Of a DNA stretch of 64,000 nt, positions 8,728 to 17,273 are shown piece after piece. Below the pieces are notes generated by a model, which worked only from the letters and a program-made list of their open reading frames with translations, had not been told where the DNA came from and did not search any database. Source of the DNA: Cellulophaga sp. BC115SP (GTDB lineage: Bacteria; Bacteroidota; Bacteroidia; Cytophagales; Spirosomataceae); contig NZ_JAAALB010000007.1 of NCBI RefSeq assembly GCF_009905545.1, positions 162,794-226,793 of the forward strand. The letters run 5' to 3'. Each line of letters starts with the position of its first letter. The first letter of the stretch is position 1. The translations under genes and the position numbers were made by a program.

Positions 8728-9765
8728 ATGACTCCGAAGCAACAAGGATTTTTTTTTCCGCCTGAATGGCATCCACACGTAGCTACTTGGCTGACGTTCC
8801 CACATAATGAAGCATCTTGGCAAGGCAACAAACGCCACCTCATGTATTCACAATATTTTGGTCTTATCAAAGCAATCTCTAAAGGGGAGAAAGTAGGCTT
8901 GAATGTCAATGATGAGACGTTGAAAAATTTCATTTTGGGCGAGTTACCAAAATATGAGATCGACCTTAATCAAATCGAAATTTTAGTAAACCCTACCAAC
9001 GATGCTTGGTGCCGCGACCACGGTCCTGCCTTCTTGATTAATCCCGAAACCAAGGAGCGAATGATTGTCAATTGGGGCTATAATGCTTGGGGTGGAAAGT
9101 ATCCTCCATTCGACGACGACAATAATTTGCCTACGGCTATTGCCAAACATAGAGGTTTGAATTATGTAACGCCAGGTATTATTATGGAAGGTGGCTCCGT
9201 AGAATTTAATGGCGCTGGGACGATTCTTACCAGTCGCGAATGTTTGTTGAACGAAAACCGTAACCCACATTTAACTCAAGGGCAAATCGAGCAGTATTTG
9301 TATGATTACTATGGCGCCGAACAAGTACTTTGGGTAAACGATGGAATTGTTGGTGATGATACCGACGGACATATTGATGATACAGTTCGTTTTGTTAATG
9401 AAGACACCGTTATCACAATGGTAGAACCTAATAAGGCCGACGACAATCACGAAATTTTGGAAGAAAACCTTCAGTTACTCAAGCAAATGCGTTTGTTGAA
9501 TGGCAAGCAGTTGAATATTGTCGAAATTCCAATTCCATCGCCAGTCGTAGTAGACGATTTCAGAACGCCTGCTTCTTACGCTAACTTCTTGATTTGTAAC
9601 GCAGGAGTATTGGTTCCAACGTTCGATTGTAAAAATGATGACGTAGCTTTAGATATTCTTTCTCAGGTATTTACCGATCGTCCAGTAATTGGATTACCAT
9701 CTAACAAAATTATTTGGGGACAAGGAAGTTTTCACTGCCTCACACAGCAAGAACCTGCCGTGTAA
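8728..9765 (+). CDS. Agmatine deiminase family protein (peptidyl-arginine-deiminase fold)
   Basis: The protein has 345 residues. Guanidino-modifying-enzyme motifs appear in order: FFPPEWHPHVATWLTFPHN, NDAWCRDHGPAF, the MEGGSVEFNGAG strand, DGHIDDTVRFV and the C-terminal catalytic cysteine (about residue 337) in GQGSFHCLTQQEPA. Agmatine deiminase converts agmatine to N-carbamoylputrescine and ammonia for putrescine synthesis. No N-carbamoylputrescine amidase gene is visible beside it, although the two are often paired. The ATG at 8728 begins just before the first conserved block. An upstream TAACTTTG (8700-8707) resembles a Bacteroidetes -7 box but lacks a clear -33 partner. Confidence 0.93.
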   Translation: MTPKQQGFFFPPEWHPHVATWLTFPHNEASWQGNKRHLMYSQYFGLIKAISKGEKVGLNVNDETLKNFILGELPKYEIDLNQIEILVNPTNDAWCRDHGPAFLINPETKERMIVNWGYNAWGGKYPPFDDDNNLPTAIAKHRGLNYVTPGIIMEGGSVEFNGAGTILTSRECLLNENRNPHLTQGQIEQYLYDYYGAEQVLWVNDGIVGDDTDGHIDDTVRFVNEDTVITMVEPNKADDNHEILEENLQLLKQMRLLNGKQLNIVEIPIPSPVVVDDFRTPASYANFLICNAGVLVPTFDCKNDDVALDILSQVFTDRPVIGLPSNKIIWGQGSFHCLTQQEPAV

Positions 9766-9814
9766 GCTCATAAGGTATCTCTATTTTAGTATTCGTGCAG
9801 AATTATATTTAAGT

Positions 9815-9905
9815 TTTGTGTGTTAGGCAACAGGCATAAGGCAAAGAGTGTTAAATTGTTTTTTAGTAACGATAGAAATGTTTTTGCTGAATGCCCATAG
9901 CTGAA
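9815..9905. repeat. Degenerate family B repeat trace
   Basis: TGTTAGGCAACAGGCATAAG, GCAAAGAGTGTTAAATTG and GAATGCCCATAGCTGAAAAC follow the order of family B elements but with many changes. It lies between the agmatine deiminase and lipoprotein genes. Confidence 0.45.
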
Positions 9906-9978
9906 AACTAAAAAAAAAAATTTGATTTTGCGTACTTACTTTCGTAAAAATAGAGATACCTCTAATTTTTTGCACACC

Positions 9979-10731
9979 ATGAAAAAACAATTAGTGTATT
10001 TCGCTTCATTTGGACTTGTATGGGCCTTGGGTGCGTGTAAAACCGCCAAACCTGTTACTCAATCCACTTCGCAACAAAACACGCCAGTTGCCGAAACAAT
10101 TGTGAAAACAGACTATCAAACTCGTATGCAAGTAAAGCAATTGAAAGCTGTAGATTTGGAAGAGGATTTATCCTTTGCTGATGAAATAGTGTTAAATTAC
10201 ACTCTTACAGCGGTTGATGACCAAGGAAAAATTGCCCAAGTTGTCACAGGATCATTTGGAGTGGAGTCAGTCAAAGCTGGACAAATTCTTACTTCAGAAC
10301 GCTTCAAGCCAATTGAATTGGTCGTTCCAGAAAACGGGCGACTATTAGTTTCTGTTGTCTTAAATGAAATCGACGATTATACCAAAGCTCAAGAATTAGT
10401 CAAAAAAATCAATGAGTTTGGAGGCATAGCCAAAATTCCTGCCGTAATGGTAAGTATTGCAGAGTATCAAACACCATTAGCCATCGTGTTTGGTAGTTTG
10501 CAAGCCGCAGGTTTAGGGCTTAAAGCCGCCGAACGTTTTGATAAGGACGACCTTTTAGGGCAAAATACTTTTCAATTGTCAGCTCAGGAGCTAAAATCAG
10601 GGAAAACACTCTATACTGTACCATTGGTATTTAAAGGAGAACACCTCAAAAATTCGTTCCAGTATGAGCTAACGTATGACCTACAACTCAAATTAATCAA
10701 AACTAGCATTCAGAAATCATCTTCCAACTAA
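9979..10731 (+). CDS. Hypothetical lipoprotein
   Basis: The longer frame opens with TTG at 9922, but the ATG at 9979 gives a clean lipoprotein signal: MKKQLVYFASFGLVWALGAC with a LGAC lipobox and lipidated Cys20. The mature part (about 230 residues) has alternating beta-like segments, for example VLNYTLTAVDDQGKIAQVVTG and LVFKGEHLKNSFQYELTYDL, and no motif I can name. A TACTTTCG at 9937-9944 could be a -7 element. The position of an outer-membrane lipoprotein just upstream of two periplasmic PPIase genes is suggestive but not proof of a shared role. Confidence 0.8.
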   Translation: MKKQLVYFASFGLVWALGACKTAKPVTQSTSQQNTPVAETIVKTDYQTRMQVKQLKAVDLEEDLSFADEIVLNYTLTAVDDQGKIAQVVTGSFGVESVKAGQILTSERFKPIELVVPENGRLLVSVVLNEIDDYTKAQELVKKINEFGGIAKIPAVMVSIAEYQTPLAIVFGSLQAAGLGLKAAERFDKDDLLGQNTFQLSAQELKSGKTLYTVPLVFKGEHLKNSFQYELTYDLQLKLIKTSIQKSSSN

Positions 10732-10858
10732 GTGGAGCATGATGAGTCACTGCCATGACTTAATCTCAATTTTATTGTTATTTTTGTTTTTTTTGTACAA
10801 TATTCCACTGTGCTTGCAAGTTAAAATGAACAAGTCAGGAAAGTTTTTCTGATTTAGT

Positions 10859-13141
10859 ATGAATGAAAGAATGAACAAGTTATTTAAAATATACACGGTC
10901 ATAGCTGCCTCTTTTGGATTGGCGACTCATGAGCAAACGGCTCTGGCGCAAAGCGAAGTGCCTGCTATTACTATAGGATCAAAAACTATTAGTTCAAGAG
11001 ACTTTGAGCTTACATACAAAAAGCTTGTCCAGAGTGACAGCGTCAAAAAAGAGAACTCCAAAGCATTTTTACAAGATTTTATCAATTACAAACTTAGTGT
11101 ATTTGCAGCTGAAAAAGCGGGCTTAGATACTTCCAGAGCTTTTGTTGATGAACTAGATACGTACCGAAAAGAATTAGCTTTGCCGTATTTGACAGATAAA
11201 GCAATGCTCGAAAAGTTGATTCAAGAGGCTTATGAACGTATGAAAGAGGAAGTAAGGGTTGCACAAATCTTTATTCCACTAACTTCACATGCCACTCCTG
11301 CCGATACTTTAGCTGCGTATGATGAAATCAAAAATCTTCGTGTTCGAATTTTAAGAGGCGAAGCTTTTGAACAAATTGCTAAGGATTATTCCAAAGACCT
11401 TAAGTCTGCCCCGCGTGGAGGCGATTTGGGCTATTTAGCTGTGTTAGACAATAATTACGCTTTTGAATCTGCTGCCTACAACACACCAAAAGGGGAGGTA
11501 TCTATGCCTTTCCGTACCGAAAAGGGCTATCATATTATCAAAGTTTTAGATCGTCGTTCGTTTAGAGGCAAGGTGCGTTTGGCGCATATCTTAGTTTCTG
11601 TGTCAGCAAGTATGTCTGAAGCTGAAAAAGCTGCTGCCAAAAAGCGAATCGATGATGCCTATGCGTATCTCAAAAAAAATGAGCCATTTGAAGGTGTATG
11701 TCGTACATTTTCTGATGATGCCAGTACCAAATCAAGAGGTGGAGTACTGGGAAGATGGTATGAAGCAGGTACTTTGATTGATGAAAAAATTACAGATTTA
11801 GTATTCTCTCTCAAAGAAAAAGGTGATTATACAGTTCCGATTCAGACTTCTTTAGGTTGGCATATTTTTAGATTGGTGGAGAAAAAGAGTTTGCTGAAAT
11901 TTGAAGAAATGGCTCCATACATTCGTCAAAAGATCAATGCTGATGCTTCAAGAGGTGCGCTGGCGAGAGGTACTTTGGTGAAAAAACTTGTGAGAGATAA
12001 TAATTTTCTGGAATATATTTCGGTCAAACAAGACGCTTTTGATAAGTTTTATAAAGACCGTACAGGACAAGAAGATTATTTAGGAAAGACCCTCTTCTCA
12101 ATTAATTCAAAACCTTATAAGACGAAGGATTTCTATGATTTTGTGTTAAAACAACAACGCCAAATGTTGAAAGTGGGCGTCGTTGAGGACAAATCTGTAG
12201 ATACTTGGTATAAGCAATTTGTAGAACAGGCTAATATCTCTTTTGAAGAAGCGAATCTTGAAGTTAGATATCCAGAGTTTCGTTCAATAGTACAGGAATA
12301 TAGAGAGGGAATTTTACAAAAAGAAATGTATGAAAAGTATGTTTTAGCCCCTTCTTTAGACTCACTGGGTCAAGTAAGATTTTTTCAACAAAATCCAGAC
12401 CGTTATCAATATACCAATCGTGTTTTGGCGAAATTGATTACTACAGATAGAAAAGAAACATTAGAGCAGGCAAAACAGGTATTACAGAAAGGTCCATATC
12501 CAATGAACCGTCGTTTCCCTGAAATTTATTTTGAAAAAGATAAAGCTGAATTTACGCCTGATGCACAAAAAATGCTGTATGAATTGGCGGTTATCATGAT
12601 TAAAAATCGTGATTATACGGTAGAAATTACAGGAAATTCTGATGCTGACGAACCAGAAAATATTTCAGCAGAACGTGCTAGAAATATCGTGAATAGCTTA
12701 ATCAATAAAGGCATTTCAGCTACGAGGGTTATTGAGAAAGATGATGGTAAATTTAAACCAGCCTCAAAAAATGACCATAGTAAAAATATGCGCGTGTCTA
12801 TCAAGTTTTTCTCGACGTCGATGGACGATGTGGTAAAAAGATTTAATACTTTAAAACCGAATAGTCTTACCGCAGAAGAACGCTATTTTAAACGTGGTGA
12901 AAACGAATTTGTAGATGTGGCAAATTGGGCAGTAGGGGAACAGACTTTTGAATCAAAAGGTCGTCAAGTTTGGATAGATATCAACAAAGTAGAATTGCCA
13001 AGAGCTAAAACTTTCCAAGAAGCACGAGGACAAATTATCAAAGATTATCAGAAGCAGTTATACGATAATTGGATTTCAAAATTGAAAGAACGTTATCCTG
13101 TTTCGGTCAACGAAAACGAAGTTCGTCGTATCCTTGAATAG
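10859..13141 (+). CDS. Periplasmic PPIase with two parvulin domains and an inserted OmpA-like domain
   Basis: The protein has 760 residues. A signal peptide (about 1-30) is followed by a SurA-like N region, a first PpiC/parvulin domain (about 132-230, VRVAQIFI...RGGDLGYL...GYHIIKVL) and a second (about 238-340, VRLAHILVSV...RGGVLGRW...GWHIFRLV). Residues about 555-650 read as an OmpA-like peptidoglycan-binding domain: FEKDKAEFTPDAQKMLYELA, VEITGNSDADEPENISAERA and NMRVSIKF. The peptidoglycan-contact Asp (595) and Arg (645) are in place. A C-terminal helical region closes the chain (KERYPVSVNENEV). It probably folds outer-membrane proteins while tethered to the wall. It precedes a second PPIase gene on the same strand. 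Confidence 0.88.
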   Translation: MNERMNKLFKIYTVIAASFGLATHEQTALAQSEVPAITIGSKTISSRDFELTYKKLVQSDSVKKENSKAFLQDFINYKLSVFAAEKAGLDTSRAFVDELDTYRKELALPYLTDKAMLEKLIQEAYERMKEEVRVAQIFIPLTSHATPADTLAAYDEIKNLRVRILRGEAFEQIAKDYSKDLKSAPRGGDLGYLAVLDNNYAFESAAYNTPKGEVSMPFRTEKGYHIIKVLDRRSFRGKVRLAHILVSVSASMSEAEKAAAKKRIDDAYAYLKKNEPFEGVCRTFSDDASTKSRGGVLGRWYEAGTLIDEKITDLVFSLKEKGDYTVPIQTSLGWHIFRLVEKKSLLKFEEMAPYIRQKINADASRGALARGTLVKKLVRDNNFLEYISVKQDAFDKFYKDRTGQEDYLGKTLFSINSKPYKTKDFYDFVLKQQRQMLKVGVVEDKSVDTWYKQFVEQANISFEEANLEVRYPEFRSIVQEYREGILQKEMYEKYVLAPSLDSLGQVRFFQQNPDRYQYTNRVLAKLITTDRKETLEQAKQVLQKGPYPMNRRFPEIYFEKDKAEFTPDAQKMLYELAVIMIKNRDYTVEITGNSDADEPENISAERARNIVNSLINKGISATRVIEKDDGKFKPASKNDHSKNMRVSIKFFSTSMDDVVKRFNTLKPNSLTAEERYFKRGENEFVDVANWAVGEQTFESKGRQVWIDINKVELPRAKTFQEARGQIIKDYQKQLYDNWISKLKERYPVSVNENEVRRILE

Positions 13142-13156
13142 AACTCTAGTTTTAAC

Positions 13157-13205
13157 ATAGTGAAATTGTCAAAGGCATTTCTGTGGCAGTTTCACTATTT
13201 TTTTT
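13157..13205 (+). terminator. Rho-independent terminator
   Basis: ATAGTGAAA and TTTCACTAT arms with a roughly 23-base loop are followed by a run of T. It lies just after the OmpA-domain PPIase gene. Confidence 0.65.
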
Positions 13206-13417
13206 GCTTTTATATTCAAGAAATCGTTCCAAAAAAGCCAATTAACATTTTTTAACGGCATCATCCACAGGTTTAGAGGATAAAAACGCTTAAATTTGTT
13301 AATTGAGAAACTAAAATTCTACTCTTTTCAGAGTGAATGGAGATTTTTGAAAGCGAAGGAGGTTTGTGACGTGCGATTAAACCTAATTACAAGCATTACA
13401 TAAGAAATCATATAACA

Positions 13418-14764
13418 ATGAAGAAACCCTTTTATTTACTCTCATTGATGGGTCTGTTACTAGTGATGAGCTTTTCGATGCAAGCTCAATCTGTAGTAAT
13501 TGATAAAATCATTGCAAAAGTTGACAATCACTATATTCTTAAGTCTGAACTTGAAGCACAGTATCAGCAATATTTGCAAAGCGGACAGGGAAATACGCCT
13601 ACTCGTTGCCAATTGCTTGAGAGTTTGATTATTGGTAAAGTGATGTTGGCAAAAGCCGAAATCGACTCTGTACTTATCGATGATAAGAAAGTAGAAATGG
13701 AGTTGAGTTCTCGTATGGATCAAATGGAGCAACAATTTGGTTCTCAAAAGAACATTGTTGAAGCTTACGGCAAAACAATTGCCTCTTTGAAAGACGAGCT
13801 TCGTTCGGCTATCAAAGAACAGCTTACTACTCGCAAAATGCAAGAAAAAATCACAGGCGATGTAAAAGTTACTCCGAAAGAGGTTCGTAAATTTTTTGAA
13901 TCTATTCCTAGAGACTCCTTGCCATATTTGCCTTCAGAAGTAGAAGTAGGTCATATTGTTCGTTTGGCTAAAGTGACCCAAAATCAAAAGGAGGAGCTTA
14001 TCAAGAAATTGTTAGATTACAAGCGCCGAGTAGAAAATGGGGAAGACTTTGCAGAATTGGCTAAATTGCACTCTGAAGATTTAGGTTCTGGAAAACGTGG
14101 AGGAGATTTAGGTTTTGCTAAACGTGGTCAGATGGTAGCACCTTTTGAGGCTGCTGCCTTGAAATTGAAACCAAACCAGTTGTCGGACGTAGTAGAATCA
14201 GAATTTGGTTATCACTTGATTCAATTATTAGAAGTTCGTGGACAGGAATATCACGCACGCCATATTTTATTGCGTCCTGATTATCAGAAAATGGACTTAA
14301 CAGAGCCAACTAGCTACTTGGATAGTATTAGAGTATTGGTACAACGTGATTCATTGAAGTTTGAAAAAGCTGCTCAATTACACTCTGAAGATAAAGGTAC
14401 TCAAGATGCTGGTGGTATGTTGATTGACCCTAGTACACGTTCTATTAAAATGCCATTAGATGGTAGTATGGAATCTGGTTTGTACTTTACCTTGGACTCA
14501 ATGACCGTAGGTACGCTTACCAAGCCTATTCAATATCGTACAGAGGATGGTCGTACAGCTGTCAGAGTATTATATTATAAAGCAAAACACCCACCTCACT
14601 TTGCTAACTTAGAAGATGACTTCCAAAAATTAGCAACAATTACGTTGAACAGAAAACGTAACAATGCTATCGAAGAGTGGTTTGCTAAAGCCAAAGGAGA
14701 AGTATTCATTTATATTTCGGACGAATATAAGGATTGTAACGTCATGAAAGGCACGGGGCAATAA
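13418..14764 (+). CDS. SurA-like peptidylprolyl isomerase / OMP chaperone
   Basis: The protein has 448 residues. A signal peptide (about 1-23, ending FSMQAQS) is followed by a SurA N-terminal chaperone region (VVIDKIIAKVDNHYILKSEL). Then come a parvulin domain (about 175-275, EVEVGHIVRL...RGGDLGFAKRGQMV...FGYHLIQLLEV) and a more degenerate second one (about 276-375, YHARHILLRPDY...DAGGMLIDP). It should be a periplasmic chaperone for outer-membrane beta-barrel proteins. The intervening terminator and 276-base gap suggest it is transcribed separately from the larger PPIase upstream, but the two genes clearly share a job. Confidence 0.92.
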   Translation: MKKPFYLLSLMGLLLVMSFSMQAQSVVIDKIIAKVDNHYILKSELEAQYQQYLQSGQGNTPTRCQLLESLIIGKVMLAKAEIDSVLIDDKKVEMELSSRMDQMEQQFGSQKNIVEAYGKTIASLKDELRSAIKEQLTTRKMQEKITGDVKVTPKEVRKFFESIPRDSLPYLPSEVEVGHIVRLAKVTQNQKEELIKKLLDYKRRVENGEDFAELAKLHSEDLGSGKRGGDLGFAKRGQMVAPFEAAALKLKPNQLSDVVESEFGYHLIQLLEVRGQEYHARHILLRPDYQKMDLTEPTSYLDSIRVLVQRDSLKFEKAAQLHSEDKGTQDAGGMLIDPSTRSIKMPLDGSMESGLYFTLDSMTVGTLTKPIQYRTEDGRTAVRVLYYKAKHPPHFANLEDDFQKLATITLNRKRNNAIEEWFAKAKGEVFIYISDEYKDCNVMKGTGQ

Positions 14765-14804
14765 AGCACTTACAGAGAATTGAATACAACCTAATAATAT
14801 TTAG

Positions 14805-14836
14805 AACGGTCAGCTTTACGCTGACCGTTTTTGTTT
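14805..14836 (+). terminator. Rho-independent terminator
   Basis: A perfect 10-bp stem AACGGTCAGC/GCTGACCGTT with a 5-base loop and a T-rich tail follows the SurA-like gene. The rest of the gap to 15115 shows no gene. Confidence 0.85.
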
Positions 14837-15115
14837 TCTAAAAACTCGATGAACGACTCAATAACTTTGACATTAAAGACGTTAGCAGACTGATTGGTCG
14901 AAAGTTTTGAATAAACCCCACCAAATCACTACAAATTGGCAGGTTATTTGATTAACTTTACGGTACACGCTATTCAATTATACTCTTGCAACTCAAATGA
15001 TTTATTTGAAGCAATACGTCTAAGAATTACCTCTGTATTCAGAAAATGCCTATTTTTAGGATAATATCATTGAGTAAAAGAGTTCAAAAATCTAAACATA
15101 GTTAATATCACAAGC

Positions 15116-16081
15116 ATGGCGCAATACAAGTCGGATGTGGAAGCGGTAAACGCTTTGAAAGAATCTTATCAAAAACTTAGTTCAGAAATCGGTAAAGTTA
15201 TTATTGGTCAGGAAGACACCGTTAGACTATTACTTACAGCTATTTTTTGTCAAGGACACTGTTTATTAGTTGGGGTTCCAGGATTGGCAAAAACTTTGTT
15301 GATTCAAACGATTGCTGAAGCCTTAGACCTCGATTTTAATCGTATCCAGTTTACCCCAGATTTGATGCCTTCGGATATTGTTGGTTCTGAAACGCTCGAT
15401 AATGAACGTAATTTTAAGTTTGTAAAAGGACCAATTTTTGCCAATATCATTTTGGCGGATGAAATCAACCGTACTCCTCCCAAAACACAATCAGCTCTTT
15501 TGGAAGCGATGCAGGAATATGCAGTGACGGTATCTGGTAAAAAATATCCATTGAGCCGTCCATTCTTTGTATTGGCTACACAAAACCCTATCGAACAAGA
15601 AGGTACTTATCCATTACCAGAGGCTCAACTTGACCGTTTTATGTTTATGGTCAATTTGGATTATCCATCATACCGTGCTGAGGTTGAAATTGTGAAGAAC
15701 ACAACCAATGCGACTAAATACCAAGTTCAAAAGCAAGTTTCAGGAGAAGAAATCTTAGCTTTTCAAGAATTGATTAGAAAAGTCCCTGTAGCTGATAATG
15801 TAGTAGAATATGCGGTAAAATTGGTGCACAAAACGCGTCCTAAATCAGAGTTGAGCGATGCCGTGACCAACCAATATTTGGAGTGGGGTGCAGGTCCACG
15901 TGCCTCTCAAAACTTGATTTTGGCTGCTAAATGTAATGCTTTAATTAATGGAAAATATTCGCCAGATATTGAAGATGTGCAAGCGGTTGCATTGCCAATT
16001 TTACGCCACCGTATCGTACGTAACTTCAAAGCTGAGGCTGAAGGTGTTTCTGTAGAAGATATTATCAAGAAATTAGTATAG
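15116..16081 (+). CDS. MoxR-family AAA+ ATPase
   Basis: The protein has 321 residues, the usual MoxR length. The Walker A variant GVPGLAKT (53-60), Walker B ILADEIN (about 112-118), the following RTPPKTQSALLEAMQE, sensor 1 LATQNPIEQEGTYPLPEAQL and a C-terminal lid domain are all present. MoxR proteins act as ATP-driven chaperones that mature partner proteins. The partners, DUF58 and von Willebrand A-domain genes, usually follow in an operon, but here the next gene is convergent, so the ATPase stands alone. An ATG at 15116 after a 350-base gap implies its own promoter. Confidence 0.94.
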   Translation: MAQYKSDVEAVNALKESYQKLSSEIGKVIIGQEDTVRLLLTAIFCQGHCLLVGVPGLAKTLLIQTIAEALDLDFNRIQFTPDLMPSDIVGSETLDNERNFKFVKGPIFANIILADEINRTPPKTQSALLEAMQEYAVTVSGKKYPLSRPFFVLATQNPIEQEGTYPLPEAQLDRFMFMVNLDYPSYRAEVEIVKNTTNATKYQVQKQVSGEEILAFQELIRKVPVADNVVEYAVKLVHKTRPKSELSDAVTNQYLEWGAGPRASQNLILAAKCNALINGKYSPDIEDVQAVALPILRHRIVRNFKAEAEGVSVEDIIKKLV

Positions 16082-16111
16082 ATTCACTAAGTATGAGTTA
16101 TCTCAAGTTGA

Positions 16112-16412
16112 GAGATTTAGTGATTTAGCGAGTGAGTGATTATGTGAAAATATGGATTCCATCAGTAGAGACGCAATGATTGCGTCTTAAGCCAAATCAT
16201 ATCTAGTATAGTAGCATCAAAAAAGCGGTCGAAAAAATATTTTTCGACCGCTTTTTTGATAAAACTTGGAGAATAATCCCAATCCTAAAAATTCGGGATT
16301 ACTCATGTTTGATACAAATATTTTATGTCTGGCTCGGCTTAAGACGCAAAACATTGCGTCTTTACAGCTAGAATATCACTCAATCTCAATTCACTAAATT
16401 TAGAATGATTCT
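16112..16412. repeat. Nested inverted-repeat element, family A copy 2
   Basis: Three palindromes are nested. The outermost arms are TTTAGTGATTTAGCGAGTGA at about 16118 and the reverse complement of ATCACTCAATCTCAATTCAC at about 16374. The middle arms at about 16164 and 16336 each contain their own small palindrome (AGACGCAATGATTGCGTCT, and AGACGCAAAACATTGCGTCT). The innermost is a perfect 45-base hairpin at 16216-16260 with 21-bp arms (ATCAAAAAAGCGGTCGAAAAA) and a 3-base loop. The element fills the space between convergent genes and can act as a bidirectional terminator. Confidence 0.8.
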
Positions 16413-16444
16413 GTTTATTTGATTCAAATTTTCAAATTATTAAC

Positions 16445-17191
16445 CTATTTTCTCAAATCCTGTAAAAGTTTACTTGAAAATAGGAATTCATTCAATTCTG
16501 GTACTGTATTTTGAAGAATATTGGAGTTGTCGCCTTCCCACAATTTTTTACCTTTATACAAAAACATAATACTTTCGCCAATACCCATTACCGAACTCAT
16601 ATCATGCGTAATTACCACCGTAGTGATTCCAAACTCATCAGTAATTTCTTTGATAAGCTCATCGATTCTGACAGAAGTCAAAGGATCGAGACCAGAGTTG
16701 GGTTCATCACAAAATAGATATTTGGGGTTCATTACAATAGCACGGGCGATGCCTACACGCTTTTTCATACCACCCGAAATTTCGGAAGGTGTACGTTGCC
16801 CTGCATTTTCCAAACCTACTCTCTGAAGGCAAAATTCAGCACGGTCGATTTTTTCCTTCTCCGACATATTGGTCAACATATCCAATGGAAATTTGACATT
16901 TTCTAAAACGGTTTTAGAGTCAAAAAGTGCCCCACCTTGAAATAGTACACCCATTTCACGACGAATATCCTTTTGTATCTCTTCTGAGGAATTATGAAAA
17001 TCACGCCCATCGTACAAAATATGTCCCGACTCAGGTTTGATAATACCAATCATACATTTGAGCAGTACGCTTTTCCCCGTACCACTACCGCCAATAATCA
17101 AGGAAGTATCACCTGGCTTAAATTGTCCACTGATTCCTAATAATATATCTCGGCCATTGAAGGCTTTACAAACGTCTTTTATCTCTATCAT
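16445..17191 (-). CDS. ABC transporter ATP-binding protein, MlaF type
   Basis: From ATG 17191 the protein has 248 residues; a longer frame begins at a TTG (17224) and is less likely. Walker A GGSGTGKS (34-41), the signature ISGGMKKRVGIARA, Walker B YLFCDEPNSGLDP and the switch His in VVITHDMSS are all present. The MIEIKDVCKAFNG start and the GGMKKR signature are those of MlaF/Ttg2A, the ATPase of the MlaFEDB phospholipid (asymmetry) transporter. The permease mlaE and the MCE-domain gene mlaD, usually adjacent, are missing here, so it must work with subunits encoded elsewhere. Confidence 0.92.
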   Translation of the reverse strand: MIEIKDVCKAFNGRDILLGISGQFKPGDTSLIIGGSGTGKSVLLKCMIGIIKPESGHILYDGRDFHNSSEEIQKDIRREMGVLFQGGALFDSKTVLENVKFPLDMLTNMSEKEKIDRAEFCLQRVGLENAGQRTPSEISGGMKKRVGIARAIVMNPKYLFCDEPNSGLDPLTSVRIDELIKEITDEFGITTVVITHDMSSVMGIGESIMFLYKGKKLWEGDNSNILQNTVPELNEFLFSSKLLQDLRK

Positions 17192-17273
17192 ACCCAAATT
17201 TAGTAGGCATTCAGAACTCAACAATATAGTTTTTAAGTTTTTTTTGGAATGGCAATAAACCTTGATAGTCGGT

